This document shows positions 17,028 to 26,932 of a stretch of 64,000 nucleotides of DNA, piece by piece. Source of the DNA: DASVHS01 sp038244815 (GTDB lineage: Bacteria > Acidobacteriota > Thermoanaerobaculia > Gp7-AA8); the NCBI GenBank assembly GCA_038244815.1, contig JBBRTB010000010.1, positions 1 through 64,000 of the forward strand. The letters are read 5' to 3'. The translations under genes and the position numbers were made by a program. Each line of letters starts with the position of its first letter. The stretch's first letter is position 1. The notes under the pieces were generated by a model. The model searched no databases. It saw only the letters and a program-made list of their open reading frames with translations, and had not been told where the DNA came from.

Positions 17028-18086
17028 ATGAACAGCGTACCCAGCGACAAACTGAAAGCGGCGGAGAGCGCGCTTTCTCAGATCGAGCGCCAGTTCGGCA
17101 AAGGCTCGATCATGCGGCTCGGCTCCAAGGAGTTCGCGCCGATCAGTTCGATTTCCTCCGGGTCCATCGGTGTCGATTCCGCGCTCGGCATCGGCGGCGT
17201 TCCCCGCGGCCGCATCGTCGAGATCTTCGGCCCGGAGTCATCCGGCAAAACGACGCTATCGCTGCACATCATCGCTGAGGCCCAGCAGGTGGGAGGGCTG
17301 GCGGCGTTCATCGACGCCGAGCACGCCCTCGATGCCGAGTATGCGAAGAAGCTCGGCGTCGACGTCGACAACCTTCTGGTGTCGCAGCCGGACAGCGGCG
17401 AGCAGGCGCTCGAGATCGCGGAAGTGCTCGTGCGGTCGGGCGCAATCGACGTCATCGTCATCGACTCGGTGGCCGCGCTCGTGCCCCGCGCCGAACTGGA
17501 AGGGGAGATGGGCGACAGCCATGTCGGACTGCAGGCCCGCCTCATGTCCCAGGCTCTGCGCAAACTCACCGGCATCGTCTCCAAGTCAAGAACGTGCCTC
17601 GTTTTCATCAATCAAATTCGTGAAAAAATTGGTGTGATGTTCGGCAGCCCTGAGACCACCTCGGGCGGCCGCGCGCTCAAGTTCTACTCCTCGGTGCGCA
17701 TCGACATCCGCCGCACGAATCAGATCAAGGAAGGCGACGAGGTCGTCGGCTCGCGCGTGAAGGTCAAGATCGTCAAGAATAAGGTGGCTGCGCCGTTCCG
17801 CCATGCGGAGTTCGATGTCGGTTACGGCCAGGGCATCTCCAAGACCGGCGAGCTGGTCGACATCGGCATCGAGAACAAGATCATCGAGAAATCGGGCTCG
17901 TGGTTCTCGTACGGCTCCGTGCGCATCGGCCAGGGCCGTGAGAACGCCAAGCAGTTCCTGGCCGACAACCCCGACCTCATGGCCGAGATCGAAGCCAAGG
18001 TCCGCAAGGCTCTGGGCATGGGCGTCCCGGAGCTGACCGTGATCGAAGGCGGCATGGAGCCGCAGCCGAAAAAAGCCTCGAAGTGA
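17028..18086 (+). CDS. recA: Recombinase RecA
   Basis: RecA forms the strand-exchange filament and triggers LexA cleavage. The 352-aa length is typical. Walker A is GPESSGKTT, with FIDAEHALD, the Walker B region VIVIDSVAALVPRAE, loop L2 FINQIREKIGVMFGSPETTSGGRALKFY, and a C-terminal domain ending in a Lys-rich tail. I chose ATG 17028, preceded by AGGAGC; the open frame extends upstream to 16824, but that part includes the promoter and resembles no RecA. Confidence 0.97.
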   Translation: MNSVPSDKLKAAESALSQIERQFGKGSIMRLGSKEFAPISSISSGSIGVDSALGIGGVPRGRIVEIFGPESSGKTTLSLHIIAEAQQVGGLAAFIDAEHALDAEYAKKLGVDVDNLLVSQPDSGEQALEIAEVLVRSGAIDVIVIDSVAALVPRAELEGEMGDSHVGLQARLMSQALRKLTGIVSKSRTCLVFINQIREKIGVMFGSPETTSGGRALKFYSSVRIDIRRTNQIKEGDEVVGSRVKVKIVKNKVAAPFRHAEFDVGYGQGISKTGELVDIGIENKIIEKSGSWFSYGSVRIGQGRENAKQFLADNPDLMAEIEAKVRKALGMGVPELTVIEGGMEPQPKKASK

Positions 18087-18099
18087 CACGAACAGACGT

Positions 18100-18181
18100 G
18101 TCATCCTGAGCGAAGCGAAGGACCGTGCGGTGGCACTCCCCCCGCACGGATCCCTTCGCCGTCTTCGCCGCTCGGAATGAC
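18100..18181 (+). repeat. TCATCCTGAGCGAAG-type palindromic repeat
   Basis: The left arm GTCATCCTGAGCGAAGCGAAGG and the right arm ending CGCCGCTCGGAATGAC are imperfectly complementary. They enclose a perfect 8-bp hairpin CCGTGCGG...CCGCACGG. The element fills the recA-rluA gap, ending 2 nt before the rluA-like start codon. A half copy is at 7060-7105. Confidence 0.8.
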
Positions 18182-18183
18182 TC

Positions 18184-18891
18184 ATGCGCCTCGATCAGGC
18201 CATCGCCACACGTTTTCCCGGCACCTCCCGCCGCAAGGCGCGTGAGCTGCTCTCCGCCGGCCTCGTTCTCGTCAATCAGCGCCGCGTGTCGATCGCGTCG
18301 CGCGAGGTCGCCGATGCGGATCACATCGCCATCGTCGATGCTTTTGCGGATGTCCCGGTCCTGGTACTGCGCGACGACTGGCTGGCCGTCGACAAACCGG
18401 CGGGTATGCCGACGCAGCCTCCACGCGACCGTGCCCAACTCTCGCTCGAAGAGCTTCTCCGGGTGCAGTACAGGAAGATCTGGCTTGTCCATCGCCTCGA
18501 CACGCCCACGAGCGGAGTGGTCGTCTTCGCGCGATCGGCCCAGGCCGCGGCGCGGCTGTCGCGGCTGTTCACGTCGCGCGAGATGCGCAAGACGTACATC
18601 GCGCGCATTGAACCCATGCTCACCGGGGAGACGACGATCGACACTCCGATCGACGGCAAGGAGGCCATGACGATCGTCCGGCCGCGGGAACGCGACCTCG
18701 TCGAGATCGAGATGCGCACCGGACGTACGCATCAGATCCGCCGTCATCTCGCATCGATCGGACATCCGGTCATCGGCGATCGCCGGTACGGATCGGCGGT
18801 TAAGGCGTCACGCCTCATGTTGCACGCCCTGCGTCTCGAGCATGGCGGGCTCGGCCTGATCGAAGCGCCAGTGCCGCCGGATTTCCTCTGA
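18184..18891 (+). CDS. RluA-family RNA pseudouridine synthase
   Basis: Pseudouridine synthase of 235 aa. It has an N-terminal S4 RNA-binding domain (MRLDQAIATRFPGTSRRKARELL), then the RluA catalytic motif HRLDTPTSG with D106. Other family blocks are LAVDKPAGMP and RTGRTHQIRRHLASIGHPVIGD. The protein is somewhat shorter than the E. coli RluC/RluD paralogues, so the target uridine (23S rRNA or tRNA) cannot be named. It begins directly after the palindromic repeat. Confidence 0.9.
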   Translation: MRLDQAIATRFPGTSRRKARELLSAGLVLVNQRRVSIASREVADADHIAIVDAFADVPVLVLRDDWLAVDKPAGMPTQPPRDRAQLSLEELLRVQYRKIWLVHRLDTPTSGVVVFARSAQAAARLSRLFTSREMRKTYIARIEPMLTGETTIDTPIDGKEAMTIVRPRERDLVEIEMRTGRTHQIRRHLASIGHPVIGDRRYGSAVKASRLMLHALRLEHGGLGLIEAPVPPDFL

Positions 18892-18907
18892 TATACGATG
18901 CGGCACG

Positions 18908-19447
18908 ATGGAACAGCCGGTGATTCACGCCACGACGGTGATCTGCGTGAGGCGCGACGGACAGGTGGCCATGGCGGGCGACGGGCAGGTGACGGTGGGG
19001 AACACGGTCATGAAGCACGGCGCGGCGAAGGTGCGCCGCCTCTATAACGACAAGATCCTGGCCGGCTTCGCCGGCTCCGCGGCGGATGCGTTCGCGCTGT
19101 TCGCCCGGTTCGAGCAGAAGCTCGAGGAGTATCGCGGCAACATGGAGCGCTCGGTCGTCGAGCTGGCCAAGGACTGGCGGCTGGACAAGTATCTGCGCCA
19201 GTTGCAGGCCTTTCTCATCGTGGCCAACGCCGAGAAGGCCTATCTCCTGTCCGGTACCGGCGACCTGATTCAACCGGACGACGGCATCCTGGCCATCGGT
19301 TCCGGCGGTCCGTTCGCGCTGGCCGCGGCGCGCGCGCTCATCAACCACACCGGCATGACGGCGAAGGAGATCGCCGAGCAGTCCATGCGCATCGCGTCGG
19401 AAATCTGCATCTACACGAACGACCACATCACGGTCGAGACACTCTGA
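18908..19447 (+). CDS. hslV: ATP-dependent protease peptidase subunit HslV
   Basis: N-terminal-nucleophile threonine protease of 179 aa, the proteolytic core of HslUV. Processing after A8 (MEQPVIHA) would expose the catalytic T9 in TTVICVRRDG. Further family blocks are VAMAGDGQVTVGN and GSGGPFALAAARAL. A TACGAT hexamer lies 8 nt before the ATG. It is followed 4 nt later by hslU. Confidence 0.96.
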   Translation: MEQPVIHATTVICVRRDGQVAMAGDGQVTVGNTVMKHGAAKVRRLYNDKILAGFAGSAADAFALFARFEQKLEEYRGNMERSVVELAKDWRLDKYLRQLQAFLIVANAEKAYLLSGTGDLIQPDDGILAIGSGGPFALAAARALINHTGMTAKEIAEQSMRIASEICIYTNDHITVETL

Positions 19448-19451
19448 AACC

Positions 19452-20840
<1,389 letters not shown>

Positions 20841-20873
20841 CCCTGGCCCGCAAGGGCCGGCCTCAAGTGAAAA

Positions 20874-20902
20874 CGCCGCCGGTTTCCCGGCGGCGCTCCT
20901 TT
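20874..20902. terminator. Bidirectional hairpin terminator between hslU and the TonB receptor gene
   Basis: CGCCGCCGG (20874-20882) pairs with CCGGCGGCG (20887-20895) around a short loop, followed by CTCCTTT on the plus strand and by GTTTTC on the minus strand. Two convergent genes end here, so it can serve both. The T-tracts are short. Confidence 0.65.
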
Positions 20903-20922
20903 GAGACCTCTTCGAGTGTGCT

Positions 20923-23883
20923 TTAGAACGTCACTTTCGCCGCAAGCTGGATGATGCGCTGTCCGGCCGTCGCGGTGGGAGTCCCGAACGTCGGGTTGGG
21001 CGTCAGCGTGGTCGTGGCGGCGCTGTACGAGTACTTCGTCGTGTTCACCGCGCTCACGTTGTGGCGGTTCAGCACGTTGAAGGCCTCGGCGATCAACTGC
21101 ACGCGCGCGCCGTGGATGACGTTGATGTCGCGCGTGATGCGCGGGCTGAGATCGAGCTGCGACGGCAGCCGGAACTGATTGCGCGTCGTGCCGGGAGCCA
21201 GATCGTTCGCCGAGTTCTGATCGCCGTTGAGGTCGGAGTTCACCTTTGCCGAATACGGCTGGCCGGTCTGGTAGCTCAGGATTCCGCTGAGCGTCCATCC
21301 CGAGGCCAGCGCATGCGCGGCGCCCGTCAGACCCTGCGCGTAGTTATCGAGTGACCACACGCCGCTGAGTACGAGACGGTCGCGGACGTCAGTGTCGCCG
21401 TAGGCCCAGTCGCGGTTGATGTTCAGCGGATCGCTCACGTACTTCGCGTCGTCACCCGAGGAGAAGGGAACGACCGCGGTGGCGTCGGGCTTGTTGTCCT
21501 TGACCATGGAGTGCGTCCAGGCAACGCGGCCCTGCCAGTTGTTCGCGAAACGCCGCTGCAGATCGAGCGTCAGGCCGTTGTATTTGGATGAAGCCGAGCT
21601 CTCGAACGCGATCACGCGCGCGAAGCTCGAGAACGGCCGCGTCGTGTATTTCGTGAACGAGGCCGTTCCGCTGCCGGCGATGGTGGCGTTGATGGTCGTC
21701 GGCGTGGCTTCGTTGATGTCGCGCGAGCGCTGCAGATCGTCACCCTTGACGTACTGATAGGTGACGCCGACCGAAAAGTCGCTGCCCACCTGCTGCTCGA
21801 CGCCCACGCTGGACTGTTGCACCTTCGGGTTCTGGAAGTTCGGATCGAACACGAAGATGGTGATCGGATTCGCCTTCGTACCGGCAGGAACGCCGTCGTA
21901 TATGTTCGGATAGACCGGAATCTGCGTGCCGGTGAACGTGATCGTCTGCACGTTGATGCCGTTGTTCGAGTGCGCGGTGCCGATCATGATCGACGGCGTA
22001 CGGCCGTAGAAGATCCCGTATCCGGCGCGGACGACGGTACGGTTGCTGTTGCCCGGCGTCCAGGCGATACCCAGACGGGGGCCGATGTTGTTCGAGTCGA
22101 CGGGAATGTGGTTCGTGAAGTAGCCGGCGGCCTGGAGCTGCGGATCGGGATTGAGGACCGAAGGCTGGGCCATGCGCTGCTCGTCCCAGCGCAGCCCGAG
22201 GTTGGCGGTGAGCGAGGGCATGACGCGCCATTCGTCCTGGACGAACAGACCGTACTCATTCAGGTTTGGATGCGTGGTCGGTCCGGTCGTGCCGGGGCCG
22301 GGGAAGGCCTGGCTGAAGGAAACGGCCTTGCCGTTCGCGAAATCGGCGACGCTGTTGAAGCGGTAGACGCCGAAGAAGTTCCCTGGGAAGTAATTGAAGA
22401 TGTTGTCGTGGCTGTAGTCGAAACCGCCCTTGAACGTGTGATTCGTGAACACGTAGGTGGCGGTATCGGCGAGCTGCGAGCGCTTGATGGTGGTCTCGCG
22501 TGGGGAGAACGAGTTCCGGCCGATGGTGAGAACGTTCACACCGCCCTGCAGGATCTGCGCTTCCGGTGAGCTGCTGTTGGCTTCGCCCGGCTCGCGGTCC
22601 TTGAGGTACTGGGCGCGCACCTCGTTGAAGAACGAAGAGCCCGTCGTCGACGTGAACACGCCGGACAGTGAGTCGGTGAACACGTTGGAGTTGCCTGTGT
22701 GCTGCGAGGAGTTGAAGATCCCGCCGTTCTCGTAGTTGATGCCGTTGAACGTCTGCTTGTTGTAGCGGAGCGAGAGATGCGTACTGGCCGGAAGCTCCGA
22801 GTCCGTCTTCAACAGATAGACGTCCTGGTTTTGCTGCCGGCTGTAGCTTCCGGCCAGCGGCTGGAGCAGCGACAGACCGCGCTGGGTGTCGGCGTCGGTC
22901 GGGAACGTCACGCGGCCCTGGCCGAGCACCACCAGGTTGGGCGTGGAGTTGCGCTGGCGATCCCAGTTCGCGAAGAAGAAGTGCTTGTCGTGGACGAGCG
23001 GGCCGCCGACGCTGGCGCCGTACTGATCGTAGTGATACGGGCTCTTGGCCCGGTTGTTGATCTGGTTGATGTAGTCGTTGGCGTTGAGATTCTTGTCACG
23101 ATAGAAGTCGAAGAGCGAGCCGTGAAAATCGTTCGTGCCCGACTTCGTTACGACGTTGATCACCGCCGCGCCCGCTCGCCCGTACTCGGCCGAGTAGGCA
23201 TTCGAGTTCACCTGGAACTCTTTGACCGCGTCCTGCGAGAACTGATACGGCGCGCGGCCGGAGCCGGTGCGGCCCACCGTCTGGCCGAAGAACGTGTTGT
23301 CGTTGTTCGCGCCGTCGACGACCATCGAGTTGAGCGTGCCGCGCTGGCCGGCGAAGCTGATGTCGCCCAGCCGGGTGTCGCGAACGACGCCGGGGGTGGT
23401 CAGGACGAAGTCGATGAAGTTGCGGCCGTTGGTCGGGAGATTCTCGATCGCTTTCTCGTTGACGACCGAGCTGACCTCCGACTTCGTGGTCTCCACGACG
23501 GGCGCCGCTGCCGTGACGGTCACGGTCTCGGCGACACCGGTCTTGAGTTTCACGTCGAGCGTAGCCACGGTGCCGACGTTCACGACCACCCGGTCGCGCT
23601 GCATCGGCTGAAAGCCGGAAAGCTCCACCTTGACCTTGTACGCTCCAGGCGGCAGAAGACCGATCTCGTAGTGACCGGTCGAGTTGCTGACTGCATTGCG
23701 CTCGGCACCCGTCGAGACATTCGTCGCTGAGACGGTCACGCCGGGCAACGTTGCACCGGTCTGATCGGTGATCGTGCCGGCGATCGAGCCGTTGCTGCTC
23801 TGCGCGAAGAGGGTTCCCGGCGCCAGGACAAGGACCAGCAGAGACACGACGACCGCAAGCCGATTAGTGATGGCTTCGAACAT
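20923..23883 (-). CDS. TonB-dependent outer-membrane receptor with carboxypeptidase-regulatory-like domain
   Basis: A 986-aa outer-membrane protein. It has a signal peptide (to about LFAQ, ~28), then a CarboxypepD_reg-like beta domain (GSIAGTITDQTGATLPGVTVSA...), a plug domain (ENLPTNGRNFIDFVLTTPGVV, SMVVDGANND), and a large beta-barrel. Its C-terminal residues RIIQLAAKVTF end in aromatic Phe, as expected for barrel assembly. Oar-like receptors of this architecture are numerous in Acidobacteriota and are presumed to import polymers or peptides; the ligand is unknown. The gene is monocistronic, convergent with hslU and divergent from the aldehyde dehydrogenase. Confidence 0.9.
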   Translation of the reverse strand: MFEAITNRLAVVVSLLVLVLAPGTLFAQSSNGSIAGTITDQTGATLPGVTVSATNVSTGAERNAVSNSTGHYEIGLLPPGAYKVKVELSGFQPMQRDRVVVNVGTVATLDVKLKTGVAETVTVTAAAPVVETTKSEVSSVVNEKAIENLPTNGRNFIDFVLTTPGVVRDTRLGDISFAGQRGTLNSMVVDGANNDNTFFGQTVGRTGSGRAPYQFSQDAVKEFQVNSNAYSAEYGRAGAAVINVVTKSGTNDFHGSLFDFYRDKNLNANDYINQINNRAKSPYHYDQYGASVGGPLVHDKHFFFANWDRQRNSTPNLVVLGQGRVTFPTDADTQRGLSLLQPLAGSYSRQQNQDVYLLKTDSELPASTHLSLRYNKQTFNGINYENGGIFNSSQHTGNSNVFTDSLSGVFTSTTGSSFFNEVRAQYLKDREPGEANSSSPEAQILQGGVNVLTIGRNSFSPRETTIKRSQLADTATYVFTNHTFKGGFDYSHDNIFNYFPGNFFGVYRFNSVADFANGKAVSFSQAFPGPGTTGPTTHPNLNEYGLFVQDEWRVMPSLTANLGLRWDEQRMAQPSVLNPDPQLQAAGYFTNHIPVDSNNIGPRLGIAWTPGNSNRTVVRAGYGIFYGRTPSIMIGTAHSNNGINVQTITFTGTQIPVYPNIYDGVPAGTKANPITIFVFDPNFQNPKVQQSSVGVEQQVGSDFSVGVTYQYVKGDDLQRSRDINEATPTTINATIAGSGTASFTKYTTRPFSSFARVIAFESSASSKYNGLTLDLQRRFANNWQGRVAWTHSMVKDNKPDATAVVPFSSGDDAKYVSDPLNINRDWAYGDTDVRDRLVLSGVWSLDNYAQGLTGAAHALASGWTLSGILSYQTGQPYSAKVNSDLNGDQNSANDLAPGTTRNQFRLPSQLDLSPRITRDINVIHGARVQLIAEAFNVLNRHNVSAVNTTKYSYSAATTTLTPNPTFGTPTATAGQRIIQLAAKVTF

Positions 23884-23962
23884 AAGGCTCCTTCGATGTT
23901 AAGTCTGGTTGAAACAAGGCAAGGTGTGGATGAGTGAGCGGAGGATATCATGCGGTGCTGTC

Positions 23963-25333
23963 ATGGGTATCGCATCGATCAATCCCGCAACGGGCGAAAC
24001 GATCAGATCGTTTGCGGCGCTGAGTGAGTGTGAAATCGAGCGCAGGATTGGGTGCGCCGTGGACGCATTCCGGGTAAACCGGGGACGCTCGTTCGCCGAA
24101 CGGGCCAGGCGCCTGCAGCGTGCGGCCGAGATTCTCGAGCGTGACGCCGCGAAGCACGGACGGACGATGACGCTGGAGATGGGCAAGCCGATTATGGCCG
24201 CCGTCGCCGAGGCGAAGAAATGCGCGCTGGCCTGCCGCTACTACGTCGAGAACGGCGCCCGCCAACTCGCCGACGAGCATATCGAGACCGACGCCGACGA
24301 GAGTTTCGTCCGCTTCGAGCCCCTCGGTCCGGTCCTGGCCGTGATGCCGTGGAACTTCCCGTTCTGGCAGGTCTTCCGTTTCGCGGCGCCGGCGCTGATG
24401 GCCGGCAACGTCGGCCTGCTCAAGCACGCCTCGAACGTTCCGCAGTCCGCGCTGGCCATCGAGGCCATCCTTCGCGAAGCGGGATTCGATCACGACGAGT
24501 TTCAGACTTTGCTCATCACCTCGGACCAGGTCGCGCGTGTGCTCGACGACGAGCGCGTAAAGGCCGCCACGCTTACCGGCAGCGAGGCAGCCGGAGCCAG
24601 CGTGGCCGCGAACGCCGGAAAGCACATCAAGAAAACGGTCCTGGAGCTCGGCGGCAGCGATCCCTTCATCGTCATGCCCTCGGCCGACATCAAAGTGGCA
24701 GCGTCGACGGCGGTGAAGGCCCGCGTCGTCAACAACGGCCAATCATGCATTGCCGCCAAGCGGTTTATCGTGCATGAGAATATTGCCGATCAATTTGAGT
24801 CTATATTTGTCGCTGAAATGAAGGCGCTGAAGGTCGGCGATCCGCTCGACGAGTCCACCGACATCGGCCCCCTGGCCACGCCGCAGATCGTCGACGACAT
24901 CGAGAAGCAGGTCAATGCCAGCGTGAAGGCGGGAGCGACGCTGCTCACGGGCGGGAAGCGATCCGGAAAGAAGGGCAACTTCTACGAGCCGACCGTGCTG
25001 CGGGACATCCCTGCGCATGCACCCGTGAACATGGAGGAGACCTTCGGCCCGGTGGCGTCGATCTTCCGCGTGCGCGACTTCGATGAGGCGGTGAGAGTCG
25101 CCAACAGTACGACGTTCGGTCTCGGCGCCAGCGTCTGGACGAACGATCGCGATGAGGAGAAGCGCTTCATCGATGCCATCGAAGCGGGGCAGGTGTTCGT
25201 CAACGCCATGGTGGCGTCGGATCCACGTCTTCCCTTCGGCGGTGTCAAGCATTCCGGCTTCGGCCGCGAGCTCTCCGCGTTCGGCATCCGTGAGTTCGTG
25301 AACATCAAGACGGTCTATGTGAAGCGAAGGTAG
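23963..25333 (+). CDS. Aldehyde dehydrogenase, succinate-semialdehyde dehydrogenase-like
   Basis: NAD(P)-dependent aldehyde dehydrogenase of 456 aa. Key residues are N131 in MPWNFPFW, E228 in LELGGSDPF and catalytic C262 in NNGQSCIAAKRF. The C-terminal PFGGVKHSGFGRELSAFGIREFVN is typical of short succinate-semialdehyde dehydrogenases (GabD/Sad type). I chose ATG 23963 (MGIASINPATGE), because family members begin with this strand and the 18 codons upstream are not conserved-looking. It is convergent with a SufR-like regulator gene that ends 8 nt away. Confidence 0.88.
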   Translation: MGIASINPATGETIRSFAALSECEIERRIGCAVDAFRVNRGRSFAERARRLQRAAEILERDAAKHGRTMTLEMGKPIMAAVAEAKKCALACRYYVENGARQLADEHIETDADESFVRFEPLGPVLAVMPWNFPFWQVFRFAAPALMAGNVGLLKHASNVPQSALAIEAILREAGFDHDEFQTLLITSDQVARVLDDERVKAATLTGSEAAGASVAANAGKHIKKTVLELGGSDPFIVMPSADIKVAASTAVKARVVNNGQSCIAAKRFIVHENIADQFESIFVAEMKALKVGDPLDESTDIGPLATPQIVDDIEKQVNASVKAGATLLTGGKRSGKKGNFYEPTVLRDIPAHAPVNMEETFGPVASIFRVRDFDEAVRVANSTTFGLGASVWTNDRDEEKRFIDAIEAGQVFVNAMVASDPRLPFGGVKHSGFGRELSAFGIREFVNIKTVYVKRR

Positions 25334-25340
25334 CGGGCAC

Positions 25341-26030
25341 CTACACGCCGGGTTCCAGCTGGAACTGCCATGTCTCCGGATCGATCGGTTGATCCTCGAG
25401 CACGCGGAACACGCATCGACCGTCGCCGTTCTGGAACTTCTCGTCGCGCACGACGCGGTAGCCCAGGAGCAGGGTCATGGCGTTGACGGAAACGCTGCAG
25501 AGGACCGGGCGGCGCATGGCGGTGTTGAGATACGGGCAGTTCCGTTCCTTCAATCGGTATGAGCCGTTGGTGGTCTCGATCTCCATGAAGGCGTCGTCAT
25601 CGAGATACCAGTTCTTGAGAGCCGCCACCTTCTGCGCGAGCGTGAGTCCGCGCATGCTCTTGCCCATGGCCGCGACGCGATCATCGGTCAGACGCGACAG
25701 CACGCGATTGAGGGCATCGCCGCCGATCTCCTCGGCCACGGCATCGATCATCGAGACGGTGAAGGTGTCGTACCGCTTCGGGAAAAGATGGTCACCGGCC
25801 TCGCTCAGCCGGTAGATTGTTGCCGGACGTCCCGTGCGCGACCGCTCGTCGCTCCGCTCGATGCGCGCTTCGACCCATCCGTCGCGATGAAGTTGCAGGA
25901 GTTGCTGACGGACGGCTTCGCCCGTCAGCCCCAGTTCGTCCGCGAGTTGCGCGATCGTCGCGGCGCCTCGCTGTTTGAGCGTCGTGAGAATGGACCGACG
26001 ACTATCGGGTAATTGGTCGACCGTGAGAAT
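25341..26030 (-). CDS. SufR-like winged-helix regulator, apparent ATT start
   Basis: The frame encodes a DeoR/ArsR-type winged helix (ILTTLKQRGAATIAQLADELGLTGEAVRQQLLQL), a wing with TGRPATIYRLSEAG, and a C-terminal domain with Cys at ~165, 178 and 206. The C-X12-C spacing matches the Fe-S-binding region of SufR, although one expected Cys is not at its place. No ATG, GTG or TTG occurs between the in-frame stop (26045) and the HTH. The best start is ATT at 26030, placed 6 nt after AGAGGG. If a standard start were used, only an HTH-less 136-aa protein (from 25751) would result. An early frameshift is the alternative explanation. Confidence 0.7.
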   Translation of the reverse strand: MLTVDQLPDSRRSILTTLKQRGAATIAQLADELGLTGEAVRQQLLQLHRDGWVEARIERSDERSRTGRPATIYRLSEAGDHLFPKRYDTFTVSMIDAVAEEIGGDALNRVLSRLTDDRVAAMGKSMRGLTLAQKVAALKNWYLDDDAFMEIETTNGSYRLKERNCPYLNTAMRRPVLCSVSVNAMTLLLGYRVVRDEKFQNGDGRCVFRVLEDQPIDPETWQFQLEPGV

Positions 26031-26043
26031 GGGGCACCCTCTT

Positions 26044-26297
26044 TAGCGATTCCAAGCCAGCCCTCGCTGGAAAAATTTCGCAAGCCCTATTTTGCACGAT
26101 TGAGGATCATCGCGCTGGCACGGCGGTTTTGGGCGCCCGGCCGTAACGCTGCGTGGCCCACCCGACGATCGCGCCCGGCAGCATGATCTCGAAGTAATAG
26201 CCGTGCTGCATGAAGGCGACGAGCCACGCCAGAAACAGTCCCGGTGCGCAAAAGCGAGCGGCTGCCCGCGTGGTAGCCGCAAATGGTTCAGCGCAAA
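26044..26297. other. Gap with no convincing gene
   Basis: This holds the upstream region of the SufR-like gene, including an inverted repeat CCAGC-CCTC-GCTGG (26057-26070). On the minus strand a short hydrophobic frame (ending at 26107) reads FLAWLVAFMQHGYYFEIMLPG. It has no good start outside the tRNA and may be a gene remnant. Confidence 0.4.
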
Positions 26298-26373
26298 TGG
26301 CTCCGGCAGTAGGACTCGAACCTACGACCCGCGGATTAACAGTCCGCTGCTCTACCAACTGAGCTATGCCGGA
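26298..26373 (-). tRNA. tRNA-Asn(GTT), CCA encoded
   Basis: Read on the minus strand, the acceptor stem TCCGGCA pairs with TGCCGGA, followed by G and an encoded CCA. The anticodon loop CTGTTAA gives GTT. It is 76 nt and complete. Confidence 0.96.
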
Positions 26374-26444
26374 ACACGACTACGCCGCAAAAGGCAGCGC
26401 AACGTAGCAGCAGGGCTATCGCGCCGTCAAGGCAGGCAAGCGCT

Positions 26445-26906
26445 TCAAACCGAGCGTGCGGGCCCTTTATTCGCGATCATTTCGAGCAGCGTTTCGATGG
26501 CTGCCGGTACCGTGGCGTCGGTGTATTCGATCACGTCGATCCCGCGGTCGCCGGCGATCATTCCGCTGCAGCGCCATGTGAACGCCGGGCGGTAGAGACA
26601 GATCACCGGCGTGCCGAATCGGTACCGCGCCGCGGCGATCTCGTAGCCCACACCGATCGATGGCCGCGACACCTCCGCCACCAGCAGCCCGCCCTCCCGC
26701 GCCACTTCCTCGATCCAGCCCAGATCGCGGTCGAAGATCTCATGCGCGCTGAGCGACTCCCCTTCCGCGCCGACGTGCTGCGCCGTCACCATGCCCGCAA
26801 GCACGCGATGGCCGGCGCGCTCGAGCGCCGCGACGAACGTCCGGTACGTCTCGACGTCCTCACGTCCGCCGCTGATGGAGCCGGAGAAATAGATCGTGGT
26901 GGGCAT
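26445..26906 (-). CDS. Nucleoside 2-deoxyribosyltransferase-like / DNPH1-like hydrolase
   Basis: A 153-aa protein of the nucleoside deoxyribosyltransferase fold. It begins IYFSGSISGGREDV and has VAEVSRPSIGVGYEI, where E89 matches the catalytic Glu of DNPH1/Rcl. DNPH1 cleaves 2'-deoxynucleoside 5'-monophosphates and so clears modified nucleotides. The sequence favours DNPH1 over true transferases, but substrate is inferred. It is divergent from rng with only 26 nt between start codons. Confidence 0.85.
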   Translation of the reverse strand: MPTTIYFSGSISGGREDVETYRTFVAALERAGHRVLAGMVTAQHVGAEGESLSAHEIFDRDLGWIEEVAREGGLLVAEVSRPSIGVGYEIAAARYRFGTPVICLYRPAFTWRCSGMIAGDRGIDVIEYTDATVPAAIETLLEMIANKGPARSV

Positions 26907-26918
26907 ACGGGCGCAGTC

Positions 26919-26924
26919 TACAAT
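26919..26924 (+). promoter_or_regulatory. Candidate -10 element of rng
   Basis: TACAAT ends 8 nt before the rng ATG (26933), so transcription would begin at or next to the start codon. The hexamer 17 bp upstream (GTGGTG) is a poor -35. Confidence 0.45.
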
Positions 26925-26932
26925 CCGGCGGC

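Noticed and set aside
26107..26280. A short hydrophobic frame beside tRNA-Asn
   Set aside because: One helix-like segment only, with no start outside the tRNA; it may be a remnant, but cannot be supported as a gene.
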